This document shows, one piece after another, positions 11,758 through 23,095 of a stretch of DNA of 64,000 bases. The first letter of the stretch is position 1, and every line of letters begins with the position of its first letter. The stretch is from Silene conica (taxonomy: Eukaryota; Streptophyta; Magnoliopsida; Caryophyllales; Caryophyllaceae), in NCBI GenBank assembly GCA_029255685.2, contig CM055317.2, forward strand, positions 68,251,460 through 68,315,459. Reading direction: 5' to 3'. A program made the position numbers and the translations under genes. Under the pieces are notes generated by a model. The model worked only from the letters and a program-made list of their open reading frames with translations, ran no database searches and was not told the DNA's origin.

Positions 11758-12686
11758 CTATACATAAGTTGATAAATGACATAAATTTAAACGGGAATTA
11801 TTACCTACGGCGGTTGCCTTCCCATTTTTGAGATCGCTTAAGTATTTGGGGCAATTACGCTTCCAATGCCCTATCCTCGTGCAATAATGGCACTTGTCTT
11901 CGGATTTCGAAGATGAGGTGGAAGCACCTTTCGAAAAGGTCTTTTCTTTGGTCGGTTTGGGCTTGAACGTTTTCTTGCCCTTGCCCTTGAAGGCATTCCT
12001 TTTGAAGCTTGTTTTCCCCTTCTTCTCGATGTTCAAGACATCTTTAGTGGAACTTTCATGAAGTCCCATATCCCTCTCGGCTTGGACGAGCATTTTATGC
12101 AATTCATCCAATGTGGTCTCTTGATTTCGCATATTAAAATTCACCCGGAATTGAGCATACGATTTCACCTTATTGAGAGAGGAAGGACTTGATCAATGAT
12201 GAGTGAGTCGGGAACATCAACTCCTTGCACTTTTAGAGTCTCCGCGAGCTCAACTAGTTTGAGCACATGAGAGCTTATCTTTTGCCCTTCCTTCAAGCTA
12301 ATGTCGAAGAAGGCGGAAGCCGCCTCATATTGAATCACCCTTGGAGTTTGCGAAAACATTGTCGCAAGCTTGGTGTATATCTTATATGATGTGGTTAACT
12401 TGATCATACTCATTTGGAGATCCGGCTCCATGGAGAAGATAATCACATTTTTAAGAGCGGAGGACTCTTTCATGTAGGCTTCATAGGCCTCACGAGTTTG
12501 GACCGCGGAACGAGCGGTCGGAGCGGCTTAGGATAGGTAACGAGTCTTATCGTCACCTTGAGCGGCCAAAAGTAGTAATTGCGCATCCCAATCCTTAAAA
12601 TTGGAACCATGCTTATCGAGTTTGCAACGATCCATAAAGGATCGAAGCCATGATACGTTAGTGAGAGGTGGAGCGTTGGTTGCCAT
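11758..12686 (-). pseudogene. Gag of the outer element, broken
   Basis: From ATG at 12686 the frame reads a UBN2-type capsid start (SWLRSFMDRCKLDKHGSNF, then a DWDAQ-like step) and is cut by a TAA at about 12528-12532. It reopens in the same frame (KESSALKNVIIFSMEPDL) to about 12165. A small indel then shifts it to the frame that carries FRVNFNMRNQETTLDELHKM, a basic linker and a zinc knuckle CHYCTRIGHWKRNC (Cys-X2-Cys-X4-His-X4-Cys). It ends at 11758 with no protease after it. The layout matches the inner element's gag, so both belong to one broad Copia group. It has one nonsense codon and one frameshift. Confidence 0.85.
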
Positions 12687-12931
12687 TGATGATGTTGAAA
12701 ATTAAACTACAATAAAAATGAAGGAATTAAAACAACGTCATTTTCAAAAACTCGTAAATAATTTTAAACAAGTTTAGTTTATTTAATTAATGATCTCTTA
12801 CCCAATTAAGTAAACAATCCCGAGACCCAAACCCATACTAATTCGGGCACGGTATAGCCGATTCAACCCGTATTGGTATAATTTGGTGGATTAACCTTTT
12901 AAACGGTTCTACCGTAGAACTCCCGGTCGAC
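12687..12931 (-). other. Outer element leader, gag-proximal part, with TSD at 12927-12931
   Basis: Noncoding leader just upstream of gag. Its last five bases, TCGAC (12927-12931), are repeated at 16212-16216 on the far side of the inserted LTR body. Confidence 0.65.
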
Positions 12932-13153
12932 TGTAACATCCCGTATTTTTATAAAAGTGATTTTAATAATTTAAAAGTAGTTTACGGAATTTAATAAGAT
13001 TTTAATAATAAATCGTGAATTTATTTTAAGTTTCTCCGTTTAGATCCGTCTTAAGAATGTTTTAGTTCTTAAGATGTTAACTTGGCAAAATCAAACCCCG
13101 ACTTGAACCCGTTTCACAAAACAAGTAACCCGACTCAAAATACGGAAAGGATA

Positions 13154-13160
13154 ATATAAA
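13154..13160 (+). promoter_or_regulatory. Candidate LTR TATA box
   Basis: ATATAAA lies about 220 bp into the LTR body, followed by ACCCCACCAAAACCC and a pyrimidine-rich leader. It suits the U3/R border of an LTR. Confidence 0.45.
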
Positions 13161-13900
13161 CCCCACCAAAACCCTATTCCATCGACATCCATCTTCATTT
13201 CCACTGCTTCTTCATTTCCACCATTGTTCTTCATTCTTAAGAGCTTAAAATCAACATTTCAACCTCTTCCCGAACTCGAATCGCGGTAAGTCTGACATTT
13301 TCGGAATCCTTGCGAGATTTGCAAGCTTTCTATCTCTTTCAATTTCAATTTTATCAAACTCGAAAAAGACGCTGTTTTGGGTAAATTCCGTTTTAAGCTT
13401 CTAAAACCCGTTTCTTTTGTTGTAAGAGTTGGATTAGAAGAACCGGAGGGTGATAGCTTCGTTATTGAAGAAGAATTCGGAGCATAACCCGCTTTTAAGG
13501 TGACTATTATGAGTAACTCGGCCTTTTTGTCTAAATTAGCACTATATGTGATTTGAATGTGTTTTGATGAAGCTAGTATGAGTGTTAGGTTCTTTAATGT
13601 TCTTATGATGATTTACAAACTGATTTTTGTGATGATTGAGGAGGAATTGGATGAGAAAGTGGTTTTAAGAGTATACATGTTAAGATCGGTATCATTTGGG
13701 ATTTTCGTTCTTATGCTTGTTTAATGCTTGATTTTGTGCAAAGATTATATATGTGAGACACACTTGGGATTGTTATGGGTTGATATGTGCTGATAGTATA
13801 GGTTTTATACTAGAAATCATGGTTTAGAAGTGTTTGTCGAAAGATGGATTGAATTGTCGAATTGCAGGAAATGCGTATGAACTACCTGGCCCATGCTTGG

Positions 13901-13976
13901 GCGCAGGCTGCGCTCCAAATTGCGCAGGCTGCGCAGCCCAGGCGCAGCTGCGCACCCCCTTGCGCAGGCTGCGCAA
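13901..13976 (+). repeat. GC-rich palindromic cluster (TGCGCAGGCTGCGCA type)
   Basis: GCGCAGGCTGCGC or close variants occur three times, with a GGCGCAGCTGCGCA between, in an otherwise AT-rich LTR. Each copy can fold on itself. Confidence 0.7.
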
Positions 13977-14467
13977 AAACCGCTGTAACTTTCTGCTCGT
14001 TTATCGGATTGTCGAGCCGTTTTGGGGGCTTGTTTCCCAATTGTTTTTAGGATGTTTTAAGTGATGTTTGGTGGTAAATATACTTGGTATTAAATGTATA
14101 TTGGAGCTAGGAAAGTCATCATAAGAAGCGTGGTTATCCGTCTCGAGTCGATTAGCTCATAAGGAGTTGATTACGAAAATTGTGCATGGAGATAGTTAAC
14201 TTTTAGGGATTTTCTTGTGAAGAGTCTAAGCATATTTTAATCATGTTATGAGGCTCATATGGTTGGTTTGAGATGTATATTTATTTAATATGAGACTCTC
14301 CGCCTGTGGCCAACCGGCTGAGAGCCCCTGATTGTGTTATTTGCTTATAACTTTTGATTTTCAAGTCGGATTGTATTGATTATTTTTCCGTAAGCTTCGT
14401 ATGCATGTTTGAGGTCCCCGAGGTTCGGGCGGCACTATATTGGGTTCGGGAATAGAGTGAGGATATA

Positions 14468-14520
14468 GACCCCCCGGTCGGGCAACCGAAAGGGAAACCG
14501 GCTCTCCCTCGGCTTAGTTC
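14468..14520 (+). repeat. GC-rich block, first copy (second copy at 15663-15706)
   Basis: GACCCCCCGGTCGGGCAACC followed by GAAAGGGAAACCGGCTCTCC recurs 1.2 kb downstream with few changes. The two copies bracket the tandem array. Confidence 0.75.
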
Positions 14521-14599
14521 CTGGGGTCAATTAAGTGTTGGTCTGTATATACGTCGCTTGCATGATTGGTTATGAATCGAGTAAGTTCAGTAATGAAGT

Positions 14600-15335
14600 T
14601 GTAGGACTGTGATTTGGTTTAGGTCATAGTTCTGATATGAAATGTTGTTGTAGAACTGTGATTTGGATTAAGTCATAGTTTTGGTATGCCTTGTATTGTG
14701 GTGGAACTGTGATTTGGATTAGGTCACAGTTTTGCTTGCCTTTGTATTTTGAGGTGTATTGTGGTGGAACTGTGATTTGGATTAGGTCACAGTTTTGCTT
14801 GCCTTTGTATTTTGAGGTGTATTGTGGTGGAACTGTGATTTGGATTAGGTCACAGTTTTGCTTGCCTTTGTATTTTGAGGTGTATTGTTGTGGAATCTGT
14901 GATTGGGATTAGGTCACAGTTTCTGTTTGCCTTTGTATTTTGAGGTGTATTGTGGTGGAACTGTGATTTGGATTAGGTCACAGTTTTGCTTGCCTTTGTA
15001 TTTTGAGGTGTATTGTGGTGGAACTGTGATTTGGATTAGGTCACAGTTTTGCTTGCCTTTGTATTTTGAGGTGTATTGTTGTGGAATCTGTGATTGGGAT
15101 TAGGTCACAGTTTCTGTTTGCCTTTGTATTTTGAGGTGTATTGTGGTGGAACTGTGATTGGGATTAGGTTACAGTTTTGCTTGCTTTTGTATTTTGAGGT
15201 GTATTGTTGTAGGTCTGTGATTTGGATTAGGTCACAGTTCTGCGTGCCTTTGTATTTTGAGGTGTACTGTTGTGGGATCTGTGATTTGGATTAGGTCACA
15301 GTTTCCGTTTGCCTTTGTATTCTGAGGTGTATTTA
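14600..15335 (+). repeat. Tandem array of about 11 units of 63-64 bp with a 191-bp higher-order period
   Basis: Each unit carries ACTGTGATTTGGATTAGG then TCACAGT, a short inverted pair, followed by TTGCCTTTGTATTTTGAGG. Starts are spaced at 63-64 bp from about 14705 onward. Every third unit (14884 and 15075) has a variant, GGAATCTGTGATTGGG, so a three-unit, 191-bp block is itself repeated. The open frames across it are products of the repeat and not genes. Confidence 0.9.
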
Positions 15336-15662
15336 TGCATGTGGATCATAAATGCCGAGGCTATGTATTTATGCCGTGGTTGTATAACGGAGTCTTGATA
15401 TGAGTGTTCTCTTGTAATGTGTATTTGTATCCTTCCATGCCTAGGATTGGGGTCATGGTTTGATATTGCTGAATATGGTATATACTTGCCTGAGTAGGGG
15501 TACGGTGTTATATATTTGCTGTTGTATATCTGCTTGCCTAGAGTTGGTACAGTGTCAGATATGTATGTTGATAGTGATGAGTGTATTACTTTGATTATAG
15601 TGTTGTTCATCCAAGGCATTGGATGACTCTTTAATTGGTTTCGTAAATGGTTTGGATTGAAA

Positions 15663-15706
15663 GACCCCCCCGGCCGGGCAACCGGAAGGGAAACCGGCTC
15701 TCCTTC
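15663..15706 (+). repeat. GC-rich block, second copy
   Basis: GACCCCCCCGGCCGGGCAAC, then GGAAGGGAAACCGGCTCTCC, the partner of 14468-14520. Confidence 0.75.
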
Positions 15707-16216
15707 CAAATAGTTTCCGAAGTTGGTTGAGAGCCTTGCATAGTATTCGCGTGATGATAGGAGTTTTGAGATGTTGATGTAAATGCTTCACATGATTGTT
15801 TATGTTGGAGTATGATACTTGTAATTTCATGTTCTGTGTTGTATGACATTAGGTGGCTATGAGAGCTCTAGTCACTCTCCACTGACTGTGGCGCACATGT
15901 TGTATGTGTGTAGGTACTTGATGCTGTTTGCAGGGGGTTACGTTGAGGCTAGCGAGCGATGATCCTTCATCGATGACTTTACCCATTCGTTAGCTAGACC
16001 TTAGTTTTATGATTTCAGTATTTGTGCTTGTAGGGATATGCTATCCCGGGCTGCTTTTGTATTGTATTTACTTATACTTATCTATGTTTTATCTTTCGCA
16101 TGTTTAGTTGTTAAAGCGCCTCGCATGTTTAGTTTGTTAAAAAGTTTTAATTCCGCTGCAATTTTGGTACTTTGTGTGATTTATATTTCCGCTTTCGCGA
16201 GGGGTTTTACATCGAC

Positions 16217-18401
16217 AATTTTCTAAAAATCGTCTTTAGCCCGAACTTATGGCAACTACGGTTAGGAATACTTTCGTTGAGATCGACCAAATTTCAAGGT
16301 GTAATCTTATTACCCCACTTACCCAACGTGACAATTTTAGCACCCCGGTTTAGCCGAGCCTACATTCTTGTGAAGAAGGGATTCATGGGTCCATACTTGT
16401 TGGTAAGGCTAAGTCTCAATATTCATATGTAAGAGATCTAGTCAAATTTTATTATCTATCTCCGTTTAAGTGAACTAAGTCGGTGAATTATCGATAAAAT
16501 ATAGACTAGGTCGATTAAATCGAATGAGATGCATGACATGATATGACGATTTGGCTATGCATGCAAACATATAAAGCAAAATTAAAAGCATAAAAATAAA
16601 CCCTAGTATGGCCTTTCCTAGAAAAGAAATAATAAAAGTACAAATTCGGAAACCAACTCCTTTGGTCCCTTGAACTTCACGAGGCACGCTTCCCAAGGTA
16701 AACACCGTCTTGGTCGGAACTCCTTTCCGAATGGCACCGTCTTCAAGGATCTCCGGAATTTACAAAAATTACAACTTTTCTAGTCTACTTTATACATTAT
16801 AAAATAGAAAACAATAAATAAACTGATTCGAGATCACATTAATTACATCCGAATCGGTAACCCCTTACATTACGGGAAATACCGATTTAAAAACTAAGGC
16901 CATACTAAGTAAATTACATAATCCAAAATTACGTAAATAAAATCATCACATTCATATTTAAAATATGCAATGCTTATGAATATATGAACTATCATGCAAA
17001 CCCTAAGCCAAATCGTCCTATTAAATATCATTTATATAAATAGTTATCGTATACCTCGGTTTTATGGAATTGCGTGTTTTAACTTTTAACAACACTATGC
17101 ATAATGTGAATCGGACTTCACTCTTAATTTAATCATCCCAAATCTTTTAGGTTTCAAAATTTAGTCTTACTCAAACTTTGAACATCATTTAACTAATTAT
17201 AATAATATTGTTCGATATTACTCGGTTTTACGGGAAAAATAATATAAAAGTAAAAAAGAGTCATAAAAAAATTTCGAAAATTTCAAAATTCAAATTTTGA
17301 AAAATCTAGAATGTTCTTAAAATTTCAGAACTTTAAAATATTAGTATTTATCCGGTTTTAACATTTATTTCGAAAATAAGACGTAAAACGAGCATTTTAA
17401 GTCGGAAAATTCAATAATTAGCTCCATAAATGCAAATAAAATACTAATAATATTTTTACACTTTCCAAAATACTTTAAGAACATGAAATGGACAGAAAAT
17501 TAAATGGAACACTGCCCAATGAGCCGAAATTTTAATAAATATGACTCTTTTTATTTAATTTTAAATGCAACTTTTTAACAAATTAAAATTAAATAAAACA
17601 GAAACTTTTGGCTCCCAAGAAAATTATGGTGATGAACATATCATATATGACTAATATGGGTTAAATGTTTCGGCCATTTTAACAACTATTGCTAATTTTA
17701 ACGATTTTCGTCATATATCGTACAATTTTAACTTTTAAAAATATTTCTCAAGCATAAAATTAGATAAAAATCTCGAAATTTTTATACATGCTGGAAATAA
17801 TATATATGACATCTTGTTAAATTTTTATGGCCAAATTCCAACTTAAACTATTAAAGTCGAAATAATGTCACTAATTACCCGATTTTTACATTAAAAATCT
17901 ATAATAATGCAATATATGAGATAAATTTCTGGAAAATTTAGCATACATTTTAAATATTGCATGTGACATACTCATAAATTTTTATAGTCAAATTCCAAAT
18001 ATAACTATACAAACCCATTTTTATTCATCTTATTATATTTTAACATTTAAAATTCATATCCCATGTATTATAAGTCCATAATTTACGAAAATTCATATTC
18101 ATAACATAGGATATACATGTGAAAACATACTGAAAAATCTCGTCCAAGAGATGATTTTAACTATTTTTCCCAAAATAAACAATTTTTAACCATTAAAATT
18201 AATAAAAACTGAGAATAAAATACCAAAGAACAATATATATGCAAAATATATTCCAAATATCCTAAAAACATTTTAGAATCAGTAGGTATTCATGCATAAA
18301 TTATTTCGGCCATATCATATACGAAATGAAATATCAATTTTTATTTTGTTATCCTAATAACTCCGTAAAAAATAAACGGAAAGCATGCAAACAACCTTGT
18401 T
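16217..18401 (-). other. Outer element leader, PBS-proximal part
   Basis: AT-rich and noncoding. The part at about 16300-16470 resembles the inner element leader. Between about 17780 and 18020 a degenerate segment is duplicated (GACATCTTGTTAAATTTTTA and GACATACTCATAAATTTTTA). TCGAC at 16212-16216 is the right duplication of the LTR body. Confidence 0.6.
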
Positions 18402-18413
18402 GCTCTAATACCA
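18402..18413 (-). other. Primer-binding site of the outer element
   Basis: The minus strand reads TGGTATTAGAGC, one base off the usual Met-tRNA site TGGTATCAGAGC. It lies two bases from the LTR, the same spacing as in the inner element. Confidence 0.88.
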
Positions 18414-18415
18414 AT

Positions 18416-19671
18416 TGTTAGGTTTAGTTATCTCATTAACTAATTATTTTAGTCATACTAAATAAAATCTATTAATTAACATTTTAATTATCATGTATTA
18501 GATCTTATGCATGCTAATGGAATGCGGAAATAAGGAGATTTGAACCCTTACACACGGTCCAAATAATGCAAGGATGATCCTCCAAGTATTCAATAAGAAC
18601 ACCTCCTTAGTGATGCACCAAGACACCCTTTGATTGAAATCGAAACTTGAGTATGCTAGTACCAAAACCGGTTTTACCTAAAACAAATTCCAATCTCTTA
18701 ATTAGAATTAATATACTAATATTATAACTTATTATTAGTAGTATTTTTATTATTCTCACAATAATAATTATAGAGGTTTTGAGGGTTTTATTTTTCTTGC
18801 CTTAGAAAAATTTGTCAAGCATTATCATTAGAATGAAATGTGAGCATACAACAATATTTAAGTGGGTGTTGCTTAGGTTAGAGGGTGGCCGGGTATTGGG
18901 AAGAACAAGGGGGAGACAACTTCTCTTACCCATGCATCTTAGGGTGGCTTAGGTAGTGTTTCCAAGGCATGCTTTAAACACAATGATTAAAGTGTGTTTA
19001 ACACACAATAATCACCTATAACCACCTCCACTTAGCCGCCCAACTTAAGCTTAAAATGGTCCTCATTTTATAAAATTGGCAATTGTATAATTGTTCATAA
19101 TGTGACATCTTATATGTCACAAGGTAATAAAATACAATTATCTTAATTTAAAACATATAAATATTTATCAAATAAATATTGTATATAATTAAATAAATCA
19201 TATTTATCAATTGACAAGTAATTCGTAATTACTAGTATAAAATGATTACTTTCGATAATCGTCAATACGATTAACAACCTTTGTATTAATACACAACCCG
19301 ATTCATTCTAATTACGATATTGTAAAATATCGTTCATTGTTTAACAATTGACACGTTTCAATTTTAAACATAAATCTTACAATAAGATTTAACCTCTGAT
19401 TTCTCGATATACGAGTTTTGAGGAATATGATCAAATCGTATCAATATACATTTGATCACTTTATCAATTAAGGGAATTGTCCTATAGGTGTGACCTAAAG
19501 GGATCAACTGACCACCACCGTCATACGACAGTAATGTCAAACTCTAGGTAGCCAATCATTACCGATTAATGTTGGTCAGTTGACTAATATAATTCGTATC
19601 ATCCCTTGCTCATTCTTGTCATGAGATTTAATTCCGTGATCGCACTATTGTTGAGGACACATTTCCCAACA
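18416..19671 (-). repeat. 5' LTR of the outer retrotransposon, complete
   Basis: 1,256 bp with TGTTAGG...CCCAACA ends. The part from 19010 on is the copy of 1-662. Its right end abuts the MULE leader at 19672. Confidence 0.9.
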
Positions 19672-19752
19672 ACAAAAACCTCACAAAAACAAATATTCTA
19701 AAAAATCGGTAGAAAACAACGAACAACATCATCAAACAACGAGAACGATTCA

Positions 19753-22700
19753 ATGTCAAACAACGATTCATCGGTAAGTAACTAAAATCTAAATTTTTTT
19801 GAATTAATTTTTATTGAATTACATGTTTAAGCCATTTAGTTGATATTAGGTTGAATTATACGTAGAAGCCATTGAATACGACAAACTATAGGATCGAAAT
19901 TTTGTATTTGACTTGAAAAATTCCCGTCCTAGGTTGGTTAGGACGTGAAAAATTCCCGTCCTATAACGGTTTGGACGTGAATGTTGCCCGTCCATTGATG
20001 GTAAGGACGTGTGATATTCACGTCCAAGGCTGGTGAGGACGTGAAAATCGCATGGCCTGTATGGTGTTGGACGTGTAAATCGCACGTCCTGTAAGGTGTT
20101 GGACGTGTGATTTACACGTCCCTGGTGGTTTTAGACGTGAATAGTACATGTCCCTCCTTGGTTTGGACGTGTACTATTCACGTCCATATACAGTGAGGAC
20201 GACCAGTTTTCAAGTCCCTTATTTTTCCGTCATTTTATGAAGTTTTTAACATAAGTTTAGGTTTTTTTAATATTTTTTAATCTAACCATTACCAATTTTG
20301 CGTGTTAACAGGATTCGTTTGAGGAGTTTGGTGGAAATGAGGTTAATTACAACCGCCTATTTGAGACGGTTTCATCTTTTGAAAGTCGGGATGAGGCATT
20401 TGACTGGGCTCAGAAAATAGCTTACGATAACGATTTTGCTTTAGTAAAAGCAACAAATGGGGCCAAAAATCGAAGACAACCGGAGTTGCACGGGTCATAC
20501 TTTCGATGTTCAAGGTACGGCCGAACCATAAATAAGATCGATCCTGAGAAACCGGAGAATCCTAGTAAGAGAGGGTCGGCTAAGTGCGGATGTTTGTTTA
20601 GGATTCGAGCCGTGCAGGAGTACGCCGATGTTATAGATGGGAACTCGACGATTGTTTGGTACGTTATTACTTCTCTGGATGGTGGATATCACAACCACGT
20701 ATCAAACTATAAGGATGGGGATAGACATTTTGCTGGTTTGGATCCACAAGAGAAAGAATTCGTGAGGCTACAAGTCCGGGCATCGATTCCGCCGAGGATA
20801 TCAAGAACGGTCTTCATCAAAGAACCCCGAATAAACCCCAACCAATTAGCGGGCAAATTTATAGCGAGTCGAACAAGGTTCGGCGTGAGATGAGAGGAAG
20901 TAGGAATCCCGCTCAACAACTTTTGGCTGTAGTAGTTGTTGTTAATTATGTGGAGTGGCACGTATCAGATCCCGATTCGAAGGAGCTAACTCATGTGTTT
21001 ATGGCTCATCCAGAATCCGTCAAACTTTTCCGTGCTTACCCACATGTGGCTCTTATCGACGCTACCTACAAGACCAACGTTTTGAAGATTGCACTTATTG
21101 AGATTGTTGGCGTGACACCCTGTGGATCCTCCTTCTTAGTTGCCACTGTGCTCCTTCCGTCTGAAAATGATACAGCTTATGGGTGGATGTTGGGGAGATT
21201 AGAGGAGCTATTTATGGGTTCACCTATGCCTACCCTTGTCACTGACCGAGAGTTGAGCTTGATCCGCGCTATTGAGTCCCTCTATCCGGACACTTCTCAC
21301 ATTTTGTGTCGTTGGCATTTGAACCGCGCCGTGGAGAAAGTAGCACTAAACTCGAATAAGATGATGTGGTACAAAGGCATGATAATACACAGTAAAGAAA
21401 GCGGTTGGTACCGTGTGATCAATGCATCCACGGTTGCTGAGTTCGGGAGTGCATGGGAAGCTTTTTCTGAAAATTGGGGAGAGTTGGACGATTATGTCAT
21501 GGGAACAGGGGCTACATACAAGAAGAAGTTTGTTGTTTTGTATACGAACCAATACTTCCACCTCGGTAACACGGCCACTTCCCGGGTATAGTCCTCTCAT
21601 TCCCTCCTGAAATATTGGTTGAAGAGTCAAAACTTAAACTTTGACACTATGTGGGCTCGTATTCACTCCATGCTTGAAGCTCAACACTCGAAGATTCGAC
21701 ATGAGTTAGAGCTATCGCGGAGCAAGCCTGTAAGTGTTGGTCGGTTATTCTCCTTATTGCAGGGACATGTGTCTATCAAAGCCATTAGGTTAATGGAAGC
21801 TGAGATTGAGAGAGGGATTGAGCTGGGGAACGGGCTTGAAGAGCACTGTGGATGTGCGCTACAGGTTACTCAAGGGTTGCCTTGTGCTTGCATTTTAATT
21901 ATGTTGCAAACAAATGGTATGAGGGTTCACCTTGAGGACGTGCACTTATTTTGGAGGACTTTGGTGTACGACAGTCCGGAACAAAGGCCGAAGACCGATG
22001 ATGATGAGTTTGAGGCGCTTATAGCGCATGTTAGAGGTAGTGACCCGACGAAGAGACGGGTAATCATTGAGAAACTTCGAGATGGTCTCCACCCGGCAGA
22101 CGAAGATATTCGTCCACCTCAGGTTCGAGAAAACCCCAAGGGGAGACCGAGAGGTTCACTACTCGGAACAAGTCCGCATTTGAGCATGCAAGAAGGAAGG
22201 GCAAGAAAGTTTCTACCCCTGCGACGACACCTTCGGACAGTATGGTGGGTGATTTTGCTGATGGACCTACTGGTGCACCATTGGAGGTCGGCTACACAAC
22301 GGGACATTTTTCTAGTTGGAGCAAAAGATTTGGGATCCCCAAAGAATTATGGGTGCACTTTGATGGTTGGGCTTATGTGGTTGTTGATGGTCATTGTGGT
22401 TATCGGGTGATATCGCATGCTGCCCGGGGTCGGCAGGAGGACCACTTAGTCATGAGAGAGTGGTGTCTTAGAGAGATTCTGGCAAACGATGTGTACAAGA
22501 TAGTGTTTGATGCGTGTCCTCGTACGCCTCCGCTTTTGAGCAAATACCTTCATACATTGAAGGCTATCGAGTTTACCGGCAGATGAGGTTGCGATGAACA
22601 TCATTGGATGTCCTCCGAATATTTGACCGTCTTTACATCGTGGTTTAACTGGACTATCTGTTGTATCGGCCAGTGGGCGTGTAGCGGAAGCCGGTATTGG

Positions 22701-22919
22701 AATTGTTATACATACTTACCCTTGAGGGCCACGAGTCATGAGTCGAGGCCGTACGGTGTCTTGTGGATCTTAAACTACCATTCCCATTGGATGAGATTGC
22801 ATTGTAGTGGCCCACCGAGCGAAGCACCCATGCCAACGATCGATATTTGTTGGGAGTCGGTAAGAGACCCTTCGGTAGCACACTATGCTGATTTGTACAA
22901 GTCAAACATCGAAAGATGA
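19753..22919 (+). pseudogene. MULE transposase (FAR1-like) fused to an OTU-like cysteine protease domain, broken
   Basis: Exon 1 is 19753-19773 (ATG, 7 codons, then GTAAGT). The intron ends AACAG at 20311 and exon 2 opens in phase. Order in exon 2: a FAR1-type DNA-binding domain (SSFESRDEAFDWAQ, then KCGCLF, then GGYHNHVS, a C-C-H-H set); a transposase core (ALIDATYKTN and LVTDRELSLI with the Asp residues, CRWHLNRAVEKV with the MULE C-X2-H motif); a SWIM-like finger (HCGCALQVTQGLPCAC, with Cys where His is usual); then an OTU-like segment with DGHCGYR as the putative catalytic Cys and NYHSHWM as the putative His. Lesions are a frameshift at about 20840, TAG at 21589, a frameshift at about 22155 and TGA at 22584. 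The FAR1/MULE identity is firm; OTU is inferred from motifs. Confidence 0.85.
19909..20228 (+). repeat. Left 32-bp-period array of GGACGTG-N7-CACGTCC palindromes
   Basis: Ten units begin at exact 32-bp steps: 19909 (degenerate), 19941, 19973, 20005, 20037, 20069, 20101, 20133, 20165 and 20197. Each holds a 21-bp imperfect palindrome, GGACGTG, about 7 bases, then CACGTCC, followed by an 11-bp spacer often ending in TGGTTT or TGGTGT. The whole array lies in intron 1 of the transposase gene. Its phase is perfect across 320 bp although the sequences have diverged. Confidence 0.93.
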
Positions 22920-23095
22920 CATACGTTAATGGGAACAACACCTCGATCTAGGCGCCGAAAACAGCCTCCCCCGCTTTGATAGTGTATTTCGAGATTGATT
23001 TGAATTGTTTAGGGCTGTAATATTGAAAAGTAACCGTTGTGATTTAAAATGTTACCGTTACAATTTCAAAATGTTACCGTTATAATCTAGCTTCT

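Larger units (their letters stand above)
12932..16211 (+). mobile_element. LTR-like body, probable solo LTR of a Ty3/Gypsy-type element
   Basis: 3,280 bp starting TGTAACATCCCG and ending GGGGTTTTACA, flanked by perfect TCGAC duplications. It has TG...CA ends, no primer-binding site, no coding domain and no second LTR, which fits a solo LTR left by LTR-LTR recombination. On the plus strand ATATAAA (13154-13160) is a candidate TATA box. It is followed by a UTR-like CT-rich stretch and a strong splice-donor-like GCGGTAAGT at about 13282. Long LTRs with tandem repeats and TGTAAC ends are known in Gypsy elements, but the lineage is not proven. Alternatives are a complete non-coding LARD-like element or another TG...CA insertion. 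The plus orientation is inferred from the TATA-like and donor-like signals only. Confidence 0.7.
1..19671 (-). mobile_element. Outer Copia-type LTR retrotransposon without pol (TR-GAG-like), left end outside the window
   Basis: Bases 1-662 recur nearly unchanged at 19010-19671, and the right copy extends to 18416, giving a full 1,256-bp LTR (TGTTAGG...CCCAACA). About 594 bp of the left LTR lie outside the window. Orientation is minus: a primer-binding site abuts the right LTR and a purine tract abuts the left LTR. The only coding sequence is a damaged gag (11758-12686). No protease, integrase, reverse transcriptase or RNase H was found in 663-1447, 10172-12931 or 16217-18401, which are its own internal DNA. 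It is interrupted by a pol-bearing Copia element (1448-10171) and an LTR-like body (12932-16211). By eye the visible LTR parts differ at about 8 of 662 sites. The absence of pol could be ancestral (TR-GAG type) or a deletion. Confidence 0.82.

Noticed and set aside
14691-15294. Three open frames with a repeated protein sequence (CLPLYFEVYC type)
   Set aside because: They are the tandem 63-bp array read through by chance, in a non-coding LTR body.
19909-20228. CRISPR-like array (32-bp period)
   Set aside because: There are no unique spacers between identical repeats. Each whole 32-bp unit is a diverged copy, the array lies in a plant MULE intron, and no cas genes exist.
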